A stretch of 18,289 nt of DNA. It comes from Saprospiraceae bacterium. GTDB lineage: Bacteria > Bacteroidota > Bacteroidia > Chitinophagales > Saprospiraceae. The notes below the pieces were generated by a model that was not told the origin of the DNA, ran no database searches, and worked only from the letters and a program-made list of their open reading frames with translations. Shown here piece by piece: positions 1 through 7,106 of this stretch. Each line of letters opens with the position of its first letter. Within the stretch, counting starts at the first letter, position 1. The stretch is from the NCBI GenBank assembly GCA_017995875.1, contig JAGOIB010000004.1, positions 1 to 18,289 of the forward strand, read 5' to 3'. Made by a program: the position numbers and the translations under genes.

Positions 1-887
1 GCCCAGGCTTGTTCTGTATGATCCTCTCCCGGAAACACTTTGGTCACCCAGTTGTCACCGGTATATCCATTTTGTTTCATAATGGAATCAACCAATAGCT
101 GATATGGCGCATACAAGCTGTCGAGGGTTACGGTGCCATGATCAAAATAGAACCTGTGATTTGCGGGTAGAGGAATTTTTTTTGCCAGATACGTAAGAAA
201 TTCTCCGGGTACATCATACGTGATATCTGTATCCGTCACACCCGGTAATCCGAGAGGCCAGTGTGTCGAAAGACAACCTGCACCTCCAAAGACATCTGGA
301 TATTCACAGAGAGCGTATAAGGAAATAATACCGCCCATACTTGATCCCATGATAAATGTATTCGCCTGATCGGGCAGGGTGGAGTAGTGCTGATCAATAT
401 AGGGTTTGAGTTCTCTTGTGATAAAAGCAAGGTATAGATCTGCAGATGGTCTTTCGTTTAGCCATTTCTTAATAACAATGTTTTTTACATCTTCTGGCAG
501 ACGGTCTAAAATAGCCTGTGGTACATATTCAGCCCAGCGATACGAGCCGTTATTATGTATTCCAACGACGATAGTTTCCCTGATCTTTTTTTCATGCGTT
601 AACCGGCTCATAGTTTCATCCACCTTCCATTCCTGGTGCGTCCAATTGTACGTACTATCATAAAGCATCTGGCCGTCATGCATGTACAATACAGCATAGC
701 GTTTGTTGCTGTCATAATCTGATGGAAGCCAGATGGAAACCGGTCTGGGATCAACATGGACAGAAGGAAAGGAATCGATTTCGATGATTTTTCCGGATGG
801 ATTTTGATAGGATGGGTCCAATTTTACTTGACAAGATTGAAATAAGAATGAAAATATGTAAATGGATAAGACAAGAGTGTTTTTCAT
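1..887 (-). CDS. Esterase-family alpha/beta hydrolase, putative lipoprotein (3' end beyond window)
   Basis: I translated this by hand from ATG at 887. It stays open for 295 codons and runs off the left edge. It looks like a serine esterase of the Esterase D/IroE-Fes type (PF00756-like). The strand 'YAVLYMHDGQ' lies at about residues 64-73, the nucleophile elbow GSSMGG at 181-186 makes Ser183 the likely nucleophile, and 'GEDHTEQAW' near residue 287 makes His290 the likely catalytic histidine. The acid is not certain; the 'FYFDHGT' strand around 246-252 is a candidate region. The N-terminus is a short hydrophobic signal ending in FQSC, so Cys19 could be lipidated, although the lipobox is weak. 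Only about 10-20 residues should be missing, because the catalytic His is normally near the C-terminus. The gene follows the barrel gene at 949-2313 with a 61-nt gap and no obvious terminator, so co-transcription is possible. The substrate cannot be predicted. Confidence 0.85.
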   Translation of the reverse strand, partial: MKNTLVLSIYIFSFLFQSCQVKLDPSYQNPSGKIIEIDSFPSVHVDPRPVSIWLPSDYDSNKRYAVLYMHDGQMLYDSTYNWTHQEWKVDETMSRLTHEKKIRETIVVGIHNNGSYRWAEYVPQAILDRLPEDVKNIVIKKWLNERPSADLYLAFITRELKPYIDQHYSTLPDQANTFIMGSSMGGIISLYALCEYPDVFGGAGCLSTHWPLGLPGVTDTDITYDVPGEFLTYLAKKIPLPANHRFYFDHGTVTLDSLYAPYQLLVDSIMKQNGYTGDNWVTKVFPGEDHTEQAW

Positions 888-948
888 TTTAATGTGTGTA
901 TTAAAATTTCTGACAACAACCTATTTCCTTTACAGTGAGAAAAGAAAA

Positions 949-2313
949 CTAAAACACTTCATTTAATCCAAAGAAAACGCCATTGGAGCCACATTCGCCA
1001 TGAGAGAAATCTACACAAACAGCAGACCTGCTGTGTTTTTGAAAGAGGAAACGTAGTCCGGCTCCACCACCAATCCGCCATGAGCTATATAAATTTTCAT
1101 TCAGGCCATCAGTAGCACTCTGGAGATTCATAAAAACTATGCCGCTGATCAGTTTGTTGCGGGTGATCGGATATCTGTATTCGGTTTCAAAGTAGCCATA
1201 CGTTGGTCCCCTGAAATACCCTATTGTGTAAGCCCTTCCACTCCTATTGTAGGTATCGGATCCAGTGTACGGTAATTCAAGGTACGGGATATCACCGGAA
1301 ATAAGATAAGAGGCCCAATGCCAGAAGGCTATCACATGTTCCGGATTACGTTTACTCAATGACCAGTATTTTCTGAAATCATACATGATTTGGATGGAGT
1401 TGCTTGTACTTCCCATCCACTTTTGATCAAAACGGAACTGTACATCAAAGTAGATGCCTCCATAGGATCGTATCGGATGTTCACGGTTGTTAAACTGAAA
1501 AGCTAGTAGAATACCATTGGCGGAATATTTTTCAGGATCGTAACCACGTAGTACGCTATAGATATGGTGAGGGGTACTTGTAGTGTCACTAAGTCTTACG
1601 TCCTTGATTTGATCGTAAATGTCAAGACTCAAGCCAATCCCTGCATATGTATGGGCACCTATCTTTCGATATGCTTTTTCTAAAAGCCGTACATAATTGT
1701 ATTTGATAGGAAAGGTACTGTCCGCAAGTGTTACCGGATAATCATTGATAATGAAAGCAGAAGAGCAATAGATATCATTATCTGTCCCGAGGCCATGGTC
1801 GATAAGTCCATACTTTGAAAACTGCCAATTGCCCTGGAAGTTCCACTTATTCCCGGACATAAAAACATTATGTCTTGCTTGTAAGGTTAGTATACCTTTC
1901 GATCCATAGGTTAAGCCAAGAGCATATACTGAATATCCTGTGTTGGTAGGGTCCCCTTTTTGCTGACCTATGACCATATTGGCTCCAAGGACTGCGCCGA
2001 AGCTTGGATTATATCCGATGACAGGTAATAAGGAGATACTTGGAGCTTGCAGGTCTTCAGCCGGTTTTTCCTCTTCCTTAAATAATCCCTGGATGATATC
2101 CATTATATCTTTGACAGGAACAGCCGAGGTGTCAGAATTCGATATATGTTGAGCCTCTAGTGAAGAAAAGGAGAAAGATATAAATAGCGTAAGAAAAAAT
2201 ACTTTAGGAAGGTCAGTAGCCAAATAACCGGATGAAGGCTTCCGGAATAGAATTAATGAGCTGTACAGCTTATTATAAATTGCAGGTACACCACTTTTTT
2301 TGGTTGAAATCAT
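949..2313 (-). CDS. BamA/TamA-family (surface antigen D15-like) outer-membrane beta-barrel protein
   Basis: 454 residues. After a signal sequence and a short linker, the protein goes straight into a barrel: 'LLPVIGYNPSFGAVLGAN' near residue 95 is the typical first strand of Bac_surface_Ag (PF01103) barrels. The C-terminal region 'WRIGGGAGLRFLF' and a terminal Phe fit an outer-membrane insertion signal. No POTRA repeats are visible (only about 40 residues lie between signal and barrel), so this is a stand-alone D15-like barrel rather than BamA itself; its role is unknown. The signal is odd: about 36 residues precede the hydrophobic core (residues 38-50), which ends at 'LEAQ'. The true start may therefore be downstream, for example a TTG codon at residue 31. 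A TAnnTTTG element lies 44 nt upstream of the annotated ATG. Confidence 0.82.
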   Translation of the reverse strand: MISTKKSGVPAIYNKLYSSLILFRKPSSGYLATDLPKVFFLTLFISFSFSSLEAQHISNSDTSAVPVKDIMDIIQGLFKEEEKPAEDLQAPSISLLPVIGYNPSFGAVLGANMVIGQQKGDPTNTGYSVYALGLTYGSKGILTLQARHNVFMSGNKWNFQGNWQFSKYGLIDHGLGTDNDIYCSSAFIINDYPVTLADSTFPIKYNYVRLLEKAYRKIGAHTYAGIGLSLDIYDQIKDVRLSDTTSTPHHIYSVLRGYDPEKYSANGILLAFQFNNREHPIRSYGGIYFDVQFRFDQKWMGSTSNSIQIMYDFRKYWSLSKRNPEHVIAFWHWASYLISGDIPYLELPYTGSDTYNRSGRAYTIGYFRGPTYGYFETEYRYPITRNKLISGIVFMNLQSATDGLNENLYSSWRIGGGAGLRFLFQKHSRSAVCVDFSHGECGSNGVFFGLNEVF

Positions 2314-2356
2314 TTCTCTGTGGGTGATATAGGCTTACCTCATAGCCCTGAGGTAC

Positions 2357-2364
2357 CAAAGGTA
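2357..2364 (-). promoter_or_regulatory. Candidate Bacteroidota -7 element (TACCTTTG)
   Basis: On the minus strand this reads TACCTTTG, matching the TAnnTTTG -7 consensus of the Bacteroidota primary sigma factor. It lies 44 nt upstream of the ATG at 2313. No TTG is found at the usual -33 distance; the nearest is about 29 nt upstream. The assignment is therefore by motif and position only. Confidence 0.4.
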
Positions 2365-2444
2365 TATATTATATTGTATTGATGAAAATGCACCAAGGAT
2401 GTGTGTTCATCATGCAAGAGATAAAACGGGTATGGTATATAAAG

Positions 2445-2481
2445 AACAAGGCGCTGAGGTTGTTAGCCTGAGCGCCTTGTT
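2445..2481 (-). terminator. Hairpin terminator after the 4391-2528 operon
   Basis: Inverted repeat: arms 2445-2459 and 2467-2481 pair over 15 positions (AACAAGGCGCT core, one mismatch, then AGG) around a 7-nt loop. It lies 47 nt past the lipoprotein stop codon and before the promoter of the next gene. In the minus direction it is followed by CTTTATATA rather than a long U tract, so it is a plausible but not ideal intrinsic terminator. Confidence 0.6.
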
Positions 2482-2527
2482 TAAATGGTATTTGTTGTAT
2501 CACATTCATGGAATGAGTTACATCAAA

Positions 2528-3178
2528 TTATTTTTTCTTTGCAGCCGCCACATCAGATTTCATCCTTTCCATAAGCAGAGCGGAATATGTCCTGGCAATA
2601 TTTTCCATATTGGAAGGGTTATAGGCCTCGGACTGCACTGACCATACAATGTCACCAGTCTCCATATCGTAAAGGTTGCTTTCAATAAAATAGGTCTTGT
2701 CCTCTGTATAGTAACCTGGCTGATAGATGTATGCACTGCTGCCGTAATAACCACCGAAACCACCATATCCGTATCCACCATATCCGTATCCATAAGAGTA
2801 GCTCGTTGTGCCGGGTACATAGCGTGTTTCTGATTTCGCATCGACAAGTGCAGAAGTGAACACTGCATCACATCCTGATTCTTTAATCTTGGCGATAACC
2901 TGCTCTTTGGTGGGATTATGTGTCAGGAAATTAGGGCCAAATGCTTCGTAGCTTTTCACAGTAGTGATGCCTTCAGCTGCAGCAGCTTTCGCCTGAGCGT
3001 CTTCAAAGGTTTGTTGAGCACCTTTATTAGAGGTGATGACAAAAAGGAATACTTTCTTGAATTTTCCGTGACCCACGACATCTTTGTTCATCCAGTCGCC
3101 GGTAATTTTCATGGAGGGGGCACATGCGGTAAGGAATAACATCGACCCTATCACGAGTACTGATAATACATTTTTCAT
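2528..3178 (-). CDS. Gly/Tyr-rich putative lipoprotein
   Basis: 216 residues with a clear lipoprotein signal: a hydrophobic run ending LTAC makes Cys19 the lipidated residue. The mature part has a soluble alpha/beta look: 'KKVFLFVITSN' (about 41-51), a stretch where 'ESGCDAVFTSALVDA' precedes a conserved-looking 'YVPG', then a low-complexity Tyr/Gly loop (about residues 127-150), then 'SNLYDMETGDIVWSVQSE' and a lysine-rich C-terminus. I recognise the general shape from uncharacterised lipoproteins in Bacteroidota and Proteobacteria but cannot name a family with confidence (DUF4136-like is one possibility). It is the last gene of a likely three-gene operon with two beta-barrel proteins (58-nt gap to the preceding gene) and is followed by a hairpin at 2445-2481, suggesting an envelope role. 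Confidence 0.75.
   Translation of the reverse strand: MKNVLSVLVIGSMLFLTACAPSMKITGDWMNKDVVGHGKFKKVFLFVITSNKGAQQTFEDAQAKAAAAEGITTVKSYEAFGPNFLTHNPTKEQVIAKIKESGCDAVFTSALVDAKSETRYVPGTTSYSYGYGYGGYGYGGFGGYYGSSAYIYQPGYYTEDKTYFIESNLYDMETGDIVWSVQSEAYNPSNMENIARTYSALLMERMKSDVAAAKKK
2761..2790 (-). repeat. Perfect 15-bp tandem duplication inside the Gly/Tyr loop
   Basis: CACCATATCCGTATC occurs twice head-to-tail (2761-2775 and 2776-2790). It encodes a duplicated five-residue Gly/Tyr unit. The length is a multiple of three, so gain or loss of a copy would keep the frame. Confidence 0.9.
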
Positions 3179-3236
3179 AAATTGATTTTATAAGTTGTTT
3201 AATAAGTGCAGCCTGGATACTATCCGCCTGAAAAGG

Positions 3237-3881
3237 TCAGTAGGTATAGCTCCTGTCAATATTGGCAAAGATACCAACATTGAAATTCATATAAGGACTA
3301 CACAGGGCAGAAATTGTACCGGTGGCGCCTCCGTACCACCCAAGGTACAAACTACTCGACCAAAAGGGCAGATAGAGCTGTGTATGTAGTTTGATACCCA
3401 GAAAAGGGGTCGCATAGTATTTGAGCCCTGCCCCAAATGCCATCGTAAAGCGCGTATAATCAAAGGCTTCGGGATCTTCCACATCAAAAATCGTCACCCC
3501 CAGGTAATAACCGCCATACCCTTCAAATTTACCATTGCCTGAACCTTTTGAAATGCCGGCAAGGATATTATGTGTTTTCAGATCGCCCAATTGGTATCGC
3601 TCACTGCCATAGTAAGAATCATATTCAAGAGGGCTTTTGCTATAGTTATACTGCAATTCGAAGAACGCATTTTGGGAAAATCCTCCCCCGGATATGCCAT
3701 TACCCCAGGCGATATTCGCTCCAAAATTCGGGCCTCCATCTGTAATAAACCTGCCGTAATAGGTCTTTAAAGGCATAGGAAGGGTTGTTCCATAATAAGG
3801 ATTAAACTGGAAAATCTGGGATGATGCAGATGTTCCGATGAACATTAATATCACTGCGATGAAAAAGGAATGCTTTAGCAT
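3237..3881 (-). CDS. Putative outer-membrane beta-barrel protein
   Basis: 214 residues. A cleavable signal peptide (hydrophobic 6-16, ending near 'SASSQ') is followed by alternating aromatic/polar strands typical of small porin-like barrels, such as 'FFELQYNYSKSPLEYDSYYG', 'GYGGYYLGVTIF', 'FTMAFGAGLKYYA' and 'IKLHTQLYLPFW'. There is no recognisable enzymatic motif. The protein ends in Tyr (SYTY), compatible with a barrel C-terminus. It lies 51 nt downstream of another small barrel gene and 58 nt upstream of a lipoprotein gene on the same strand, consistent with one transcript. It could be a member of the broad OmpW/OMP_b-brl superfamily; the exact family and role are not determined. Confidence 0.72.
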   Translation of the reverse strand: MLKHSFFIAVILMFIGTSASSQIFQFNPYYGTTLPMPLKTYYGRFITDGGPNFGANIAWGNGISGGGFSQNAFFELQYNYSKSPLEYDSYYGSERYQLGDLKTHNILAGISKGSGNGKFEGYGGYYLGVTIFDVEDPEAFDYTRFTMAFGAGLKYYATPFLGIKLHTQLYLPFWSSSLYLGWYGGATGTISALCSPYMNFNVGIFANIDRSYTY

Positions 3882-3932
3882 TTGAAATTTATTTAGGAAT
3901 ATTGGTCGATCAAGAAATTGATTTTCGGGAGA

Positions 3933-4391
3933 TTATTTTGCTGCGTTGATGCGGCCACCAAACATCCACCTGGCTGTGACAGCGGCGTTGATAGGACTGA
4001 AATAACTGTCATTGACAAATATCCAGGTAGGTAGCCAGTCAAGTTGGAGGCCTACTCTTCCTATCCGCCAGTCAAATCCAATAATACCACTGACACCCAG
4101 TAAAAACTCATCGCCAAATATCATCGTTTCACCTACACCTAAAATGGCCCCTAGCTTACCACTTTCCGATAAGGCGCCGAATTTTTCCCCCAGGATTGTA
4201 ACGGAAAATCCATCTACATTTTCATCAAAATTGAAGGCAGAGATAAATTCAAAATGGGTGGTACCTGTCCTCGAATAACTTTTAAGACTGACACCGGAAG
4301 CTCCACCAAATCGGGCACCCACACTCCATTGAGCAGAGACGCCTTGAATAAATAAAAAAGCAAGTAGTGAAATGAATAGTATTTTTTTCAT
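3933..4391 (-). CDS. Small outer-membrane beta-barrel protein
   Basis: 152 residues from ATG at 4391. I chose this start over the in-frame ATG at 4418 because MKKILFISLLAFLFIQGVSA is a textbook signal peptide directly at this Met; the upstream nine codons would only add a non-signal extension. The mature protein begins 'QWSVGARFGG' and continues with amphipathic strands ('TTHFEFISAFNF', 'LGAILGVGETMIF', 'GLQLDWLPTWIFV') ending 'AVTARWMFGG'. This resembles short OMP_b-brl proteins of Bacteroidota, several of which bind or transport unknown ligands. It is the first gene of the likely operon 4391-2528, with a TAnnTTTG element about 56 nt upstream. Confidence 0.75.
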   Translation of the reverse strand: MKKILFISLLAFLFIQGVSAQWSVGARFGGASGVSLKSYSRTGTTHFEFISAFNFDENVDGFSVTILGEKFGALSESGKLGAILGVGETMIFGDEFLLGVSGIIGFDWRIGRVGLQLDWLPTWIFVNDSYFSPINAAVTARWMFGGRINAAK

Positions 4392-4446
4392 GATGTAATT
4401 TATTATTAGATTATACAAACAACACTTTTGATCATTTTTGATGATT

Positions 4447-4454
4447 CAAAAGTA
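4447..4454 (-). promoter_or_regulatory. Candidate -7 element (TACTTTTG)
   Basis: The minus strand reads TACTTTTG, a match to TAnnTTTG, 56 nt before the ATG at 4391. The spacing suggests a leader of roughly 45-50 nt. No TTG sits at the expected -33 spacing, so confidence is limited. Confidence 0.4.
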
Positions 4455-4482
4455 GCAAAATTGCATGGATGCGCTCATTTTA

Positions 4483-4505
4483 CAACCGGAACATGAAGGC
4501 CGGTT
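4483..4505 (-). terminator. Possible weak terminator after the HdeD-like gene
   Basis: A short inverted repeat (CAACCGG ... CCGGTTG, 7-bp stem, 9-nt loop) lies 22 nt after the stop codon of the gene at 4528-5097. The minus-strand sequence continues TAAAATG, with no U tract. It may slow rather than stop transcription, so read-through into the next operon is possible. Confidence 0.3.
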
Positions 4506-4527
4506 GAATGCTGGCCCTGCGCATGAA

Positions 4528-5097
4528 TTATGATCTCTTGAGTGATTCAATTTTTTCTTTGATGGCACTGCCCACTTTTTTCTTGACAAAAGCAAGAATG
4601 ATAAGGGCAATCGCGGCTACCAGTACTTGTGTGCCTAAAAGGACACTGATACCCAAAGCAGCAGTTCCAAGATCTGTTATGACCATAAACGCTGCTATGA
4701 CCGAAAGGAGACCTGCAATGATGACAACCCATCCCATTGAATTGACGCTCCTGATCGCCCATCCTGCTGCCAGGAACCGAAAACCTCCTGCCAACATCCA
4801 GAGACCAAAAAGCAAGGTGATAGCCTTCATAGTCACCAGTATATTGGTCAGTAAAAGGAAACCAAATACGATCGTAAGGCCTGCCCAAAGAAGGAGTAAT
4901 AATCTATGTTCTGATTTGTCGTTCGCAAAGGCTGAAAAGAGTGCAACCACACCACTAAGGAAGATCAGGAGGCCTGTCCAGATAGTTACAGTCGTCAATA
5001 CCGTTGCGGGATTACGGAAAATATAAAAGCTGAGCAGTAGAAGTAAGATGCCCTGGATCAGCACGACCCACCATTTTCTAACAAGAAGGTTTAACAT
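4528..5097 (-). CDS. HdeD-like (DUF308) integral membrane protein
   Basis: 189 residues, nearly all membrane: about six hydrophobic helices in three hairpins, around residues 9-27, 36-57, 66-83, 88-108, 120-140 and 149-168. A basic amphipathic tail (KKKVGSAIKEKIESLKRS) follows. The 'GLWMLAGGFRFLAA' segment and the overall layout match the HdeD/DUF308 family, named after E. coli HdeD, a membrane protein tied to acid resistance at high cell density. The biochemical role of Bacteroidota members is unknown. The gene has 230 nt of upstream sequence with a possible -7 element at 5281-5288, and its neighbours are functionally unrelated, so it is probably monocistronic. Confidence 0.85.
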   Translation of the reverse strand: MLNLLVRKWWVVLIQGILLLLLSFYIFRNPATVLTTVTIWTGLLIFLSGVVALFSAFANDKSEHRLLLLLWAGLTIVFGFLLLTNILVTMKAITLLFGLWMLAGGFRFLAAGWAIRSVNSMGWVVIIAGLLSVIAAFMVITDLGTAALGISVLLGTQVLVAAIALIILAFVKKKVGSAIKEKIESLKRS

Positions 5098-5280
5098 GTC
5101 GTTTGGTTTTAGTGAATGAAAATCTATTTAAACAAGGTAATTAAATCGAATGCTTTATTTACGCAATTGGAGTTTACGGAATGACTGATTTGTGCCTGGC
5201 CTGTAGTAAAACCAACAAACAATATTACCTGAAAATCAAATAATGAAAATGTAGGATTGTAGCTACAGTATACATGGAAA

Positions 5281-5288
5281 CAAATATA
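5281..5288 (-). promoter_or_regulatory. Possible -7 element (TATATTTG) upstream of the HdeD-like gene
   Basis: The minus strand reads TATATTTG, an exact TAnnTTTG match, in the 231-nt gap between the SRPBCC gene and the HdeD-like gene. It is 183 nt from the ATG at 5097, so it would imply a long leader. The only other structure noticed in this gap is a 10-bp palindrome, TGTAGCTACA, near 5258-5267. Confidence 0.25.
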
Positions 5289-5328
5289 TAAGGGGAGTAA
5301 GATTATGGAAGGTTGGGGAGTATCGCCA

Positions 5329-5757
5329 TCACATTTCTATAAAATCCTTTAAGGATGTTCCAATGATATGCGACCAGCCTTTAACAAAATTTTCTTTTGC
5401 AAAATCAGGATTGTCCGCAGGAAAGGTTTCAAGGCCGGCATGCGTGAGTTTTGCCCGTGTCTTGTCTCCATCCGGAAATAGATCGAAGGTCACATATGAA
5501 ATACCTGTAAAGCCTTCATAACGCCAGCTATAAGTAAGTTTTTGGTGTTGCACCACTTGAGTAACGACACAGACATGTTCATATTGAACGCCATCCTGGG
5601 GGCCGCCGAAAAACCTGAATTCAAAACCAATCTTCGGAATAAATTCCTTTAGATCGAAATACCATTCTTTCATTCTTTCTTTATCGGTGATCGCTTGCCA
5701 TATGAGATCAACCGGGGCATTAAATGTTCGCTCGATTGTAATTGGTGTCGTACTCAT
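5329..5757 (-). CDS. SRPBCC / AHSA1-family protein
   Basis: 142 residues from the Met at 5757; an alternative in-frame ATG at 5775 would add six residues. I prefer 5757 because family members usually begin just before 'ITIERTFNAP' and because an upstream ORF ends in an ATGA overlap here. Features of the AHSA1 (Aha1 C-terminal-like, START-superfamily) fold are the first strand 'ITIERTFNAPVDLIWQAIT', 'MKEWYFDLKEFIPKIGFEFRF', a central sheet 'YSWRYEGFTGISYVTFDLF', the 'TRAKLTHAG' strand and the long C-terminal helix beginning 'KGWSHIIGTSLKDFI'. Such proteins form a hydrophobic ligand cavity; most have no assigned ligand. No ArsR-type regulator, the common partner of this family, is present next to it. 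Confidence 0.85.
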   Translation of the reverse strand: MSTTPITIERTFNAPVDLIWQAITDKERMKEWYFDLKEFIPKIGFEFRFFGGPQDGVQYEHVCVVTQVVQHQKLTYSWRYEGFTGISYVTFDLFPDGDKTRAKLTHAGLETFPADNPDFAKENFVKGWSHIIGTSLKDFIEM

Positions 5758-5870
5758 TGAATTTGATTTATACATAAAAATAACCTAATTACCATGTGAT
5801 GGAGTTTTCTCCACGTATCAAGCAGGTCTTTTAGCATATCCGCATAGTTAGCTGGCGGAGATACATCCAT
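5754..5870 (-). CDS. Candidate 38-codon ORF overlapping the SRPBCC start by ATGA
   Basis: ATG at 5870 opens 38 codons and stops at TGA 5754-5756, which overlaps the preferred SRPBCC start codon at 5755-5757 as ATGA. The peptide starts MDVSPPANYADMLKD and continues 'LLDTWRKLHHMVIRLFL'. The composition looks protein-like and partly amphipathic-helical. In the same frame, the eight codons before the ATG are also open up to a TAG inside the terminator hairpin at 5889-5920. I recognise no family. It could be a translationally coupled small gene, the remnant of a longer deleted gene, or chance. I see no clear ribosome-binding site, and none is expected to be strong in this phylum. Confidence 0.25.
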   Translation of the reverse strand: MDVSPPANYADMLKDLLDTWRKLHHMVIRLFLCINQIQ

Positions 5871-5880
5871 CCAGTGGCCA

Positions 5881-5920
5881 AAAAGAAAATCCCCTGCCTA
5901 TGGTGGAGGAGGCAGGGGAT
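5881..5920 (-). terminator. Strong intrinsic terminator of the tandem-domain lipoprotein gene
   Basis: Perfect 10-bp stem ATCCCCTGCC/GGCAGGGGAT (5889-5898 and 5911-5920) around a 12-nt loop. On the minus strand it is followed by TTTTCTTTTT. It lies 63 nt past the stop codon at 5983 and has the classic GC-stem plus U-tract layout. Confidence 0.85.
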
Positions 5921-5982
5921 ACATAATAGAGATGATAAATCGTGTATAGGAACCTTAGTTCCTTATATGATCCAATGTGGAT

Positions 5983-6672
5983 TTATTTTTGACGGGTATA
6001 AAAGTAAACTGTAGGTTGTCCCTCAACACCGGCATCTGCCATCAATTTTATGAATTCATCTGATTGCATTCTGGCCATGGCCTTTGCTTTGTCAGTAACA
6101 GCAAATACAATATACAACTTATTAGGATCATCCATATCTCGTGCAAGCCCTCTGTCGACTAATCCGTTTTCAGCTCTTTTTGCCATACCTTCTGCATCGT
6201 AAACTTTAAGCCAGGCATCAAAATCCTTCACCTTGTGGACAACCATTACCCGCTCATCCTGAGGAATAGAGGAAGTATCATCGCGGATCACATCCATATA
6301 TGCAGCCATAGGAAGGCTATTCACGCCGGCTTTCTCCATCGTCATCTTAAGGCCTTCTGAAGTTGCAAAACTCCTTGCTTTTTCGATATCCGTAATCTTG
6401 TTCATGACGATAATCATATTTGTATCTTCTGTTCCTCTTGCAATAAACATTGGAAACATCCCATTCACCTTGCGGAGTGAATCATCTGCCATATACACTT
6501 CTTTCCAGGCAGGATAGGCTGCTACAGAATGCTGGATCATTATAGCCTTGTAGGAAACAGCCGGAATGGAAGCCGGAATTTCTTCAGCCATAGGTGCCGG
6601 TTTGCAACCTGTGGTACACAATAGCAGACACAATGACATGCCTGTTGTAAAAAGTAGAATTGGTTGTTTCAT
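5983..6672 (-). CDS. Putative lipoprotein with two tandem dimeric alpha/beta-barrel-like domains
   Basis: 229 residues. Lipoprotein signal with lipobox TTGC, Cys23. The mature part is an internal duplication: residues about 41-129 ('YKAIMIQHSVAAYPAWKEVY ... AYMDVI') and about 141-227 ('RVMVVHKVKDFDAWLKVYDA ... TVYFYTR'). Each unit has the order strand-'hxV.d..aWk.vy'-helix-strand ('NMIIVMNKITD' / 'KLYIVFAVTD')-helix ending 'EKAGV'/'ADAGV'-strand. That is the ferredoxin-like arrangement of ABM/EthD-type dimeric barrels, so a tandem copy may form the barrel within one chain. No catalytic residues are evident, and the ligand is unknown. It is monocistronic by context: it is divergent from the gene at 7107 and ends at the strong hairpin at 5889-5920. 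Confidence 0.78.
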   Translation of the reverse strand: MKQPILLFTTGMSLCLLLCTTGCKPAPMAEEIPASIPAVSYKAIMIQHSVAAYPAWKEVYMADDSLRKVNGMFPMFIARGTEDTNMIIVMNKITDIEKARSFATSEGLKMTMEKAGVNSLPMAAYMDVIRDDTSSIPQDERVMVVHKVKDFDAWLKVYDAEGMAKRAENGLVDRGLARDMDDPNKLYIVFAVTDKAKAMARMQSDEFIKLMADAGVEGQPTVYFYTRQK

Positions 6673-7106
6673 TAAGTTTTGTTTTAAAGTGATGTGTGAA
6701 TGACCTAAAATGATCGCGGTAGGATTGGATCATCAGGTAGTGCCTTATCGGAGATCAGACAAGATACTCTTTTTGCGACATTTCGGGGGAATAAATTCCC
6801 TCGATATCATATTGATCGCACCTACAGTGTTCATTTCATCAGTGCCTTCAGCACGATGAATATTTTTGGCGAGGATTTCAATTCCTGCCAGAAAGAGAGG
6901 AAAATTTAATCCCTGCCAGAAAGGTTATTTCTTTTTTTATTTAAGAAAGTGTGAATCATATAACAAAAAAATAAAGTTGTATAATTTTTCTCAACGGCAT
7001 GGCGTGATCTTTACATCCTTTGAAAGCGGGGACGGAAAGCTGTTTAGCTCATCGGTTTTCGGGTTCTATATTTTAAATTCTAATTCAACATCTAAAACAA
7101 ACGTAT
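6673..7106. other. 434-bp divergent intergenic region
   Basis: This separates the divergent genes starting at 6672 (minus) and 7107 (plus). I see no credible gene here: the open frame at 6866-7192 on the plus strand has low-complexity content and overlaps the real gene. Structures present are a 14-bp palindrome GGGAAT-AA-ATTCCC at 6787-6800, a TAnnTTTG match TATTTTTG on the plus strand at 6861-6868 (a possible promoter for 7107 with a roughly 230-nt leader), the 12-bp direct repeat listed at 6884-6923, and an A/T-rich tract from about 6921. No -7 match was found on the minus strand near 6672. Confidence 0.5.
6884..6923. repeat. Direct repeat CCTGCCAGAAAG, two copies 28 bp apart
   Basis: CCTGCCAGAAAG occurs at 6884-6895 and again at 6912-6923, just downstream of the TATTTTTG element. 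The copies are exact over 12 bp. They may be a protein-binding site or chance; no partner factor can be named. Confidence 0.5.

Noticed and set aside
3933..4418. Longer start at 4418 for the small barrel protein
   Set aside because: It would place nine residues before a perfect signal peptide beginning with the Met at 4391.
4508..5026. 172-codon open frame opposite the HdeD-like gene
   Set aside because: It is the antisense of an obvious membrane protein gene; its Arg/Pro/Thr-rich composition is what the opposite strand of such a gene gives.
6673..7106. Riboswitch or structured RNA in the long gap
   Set aside because: I found only a short palindrome and direct repeats, not a recognisable aptamer layout.
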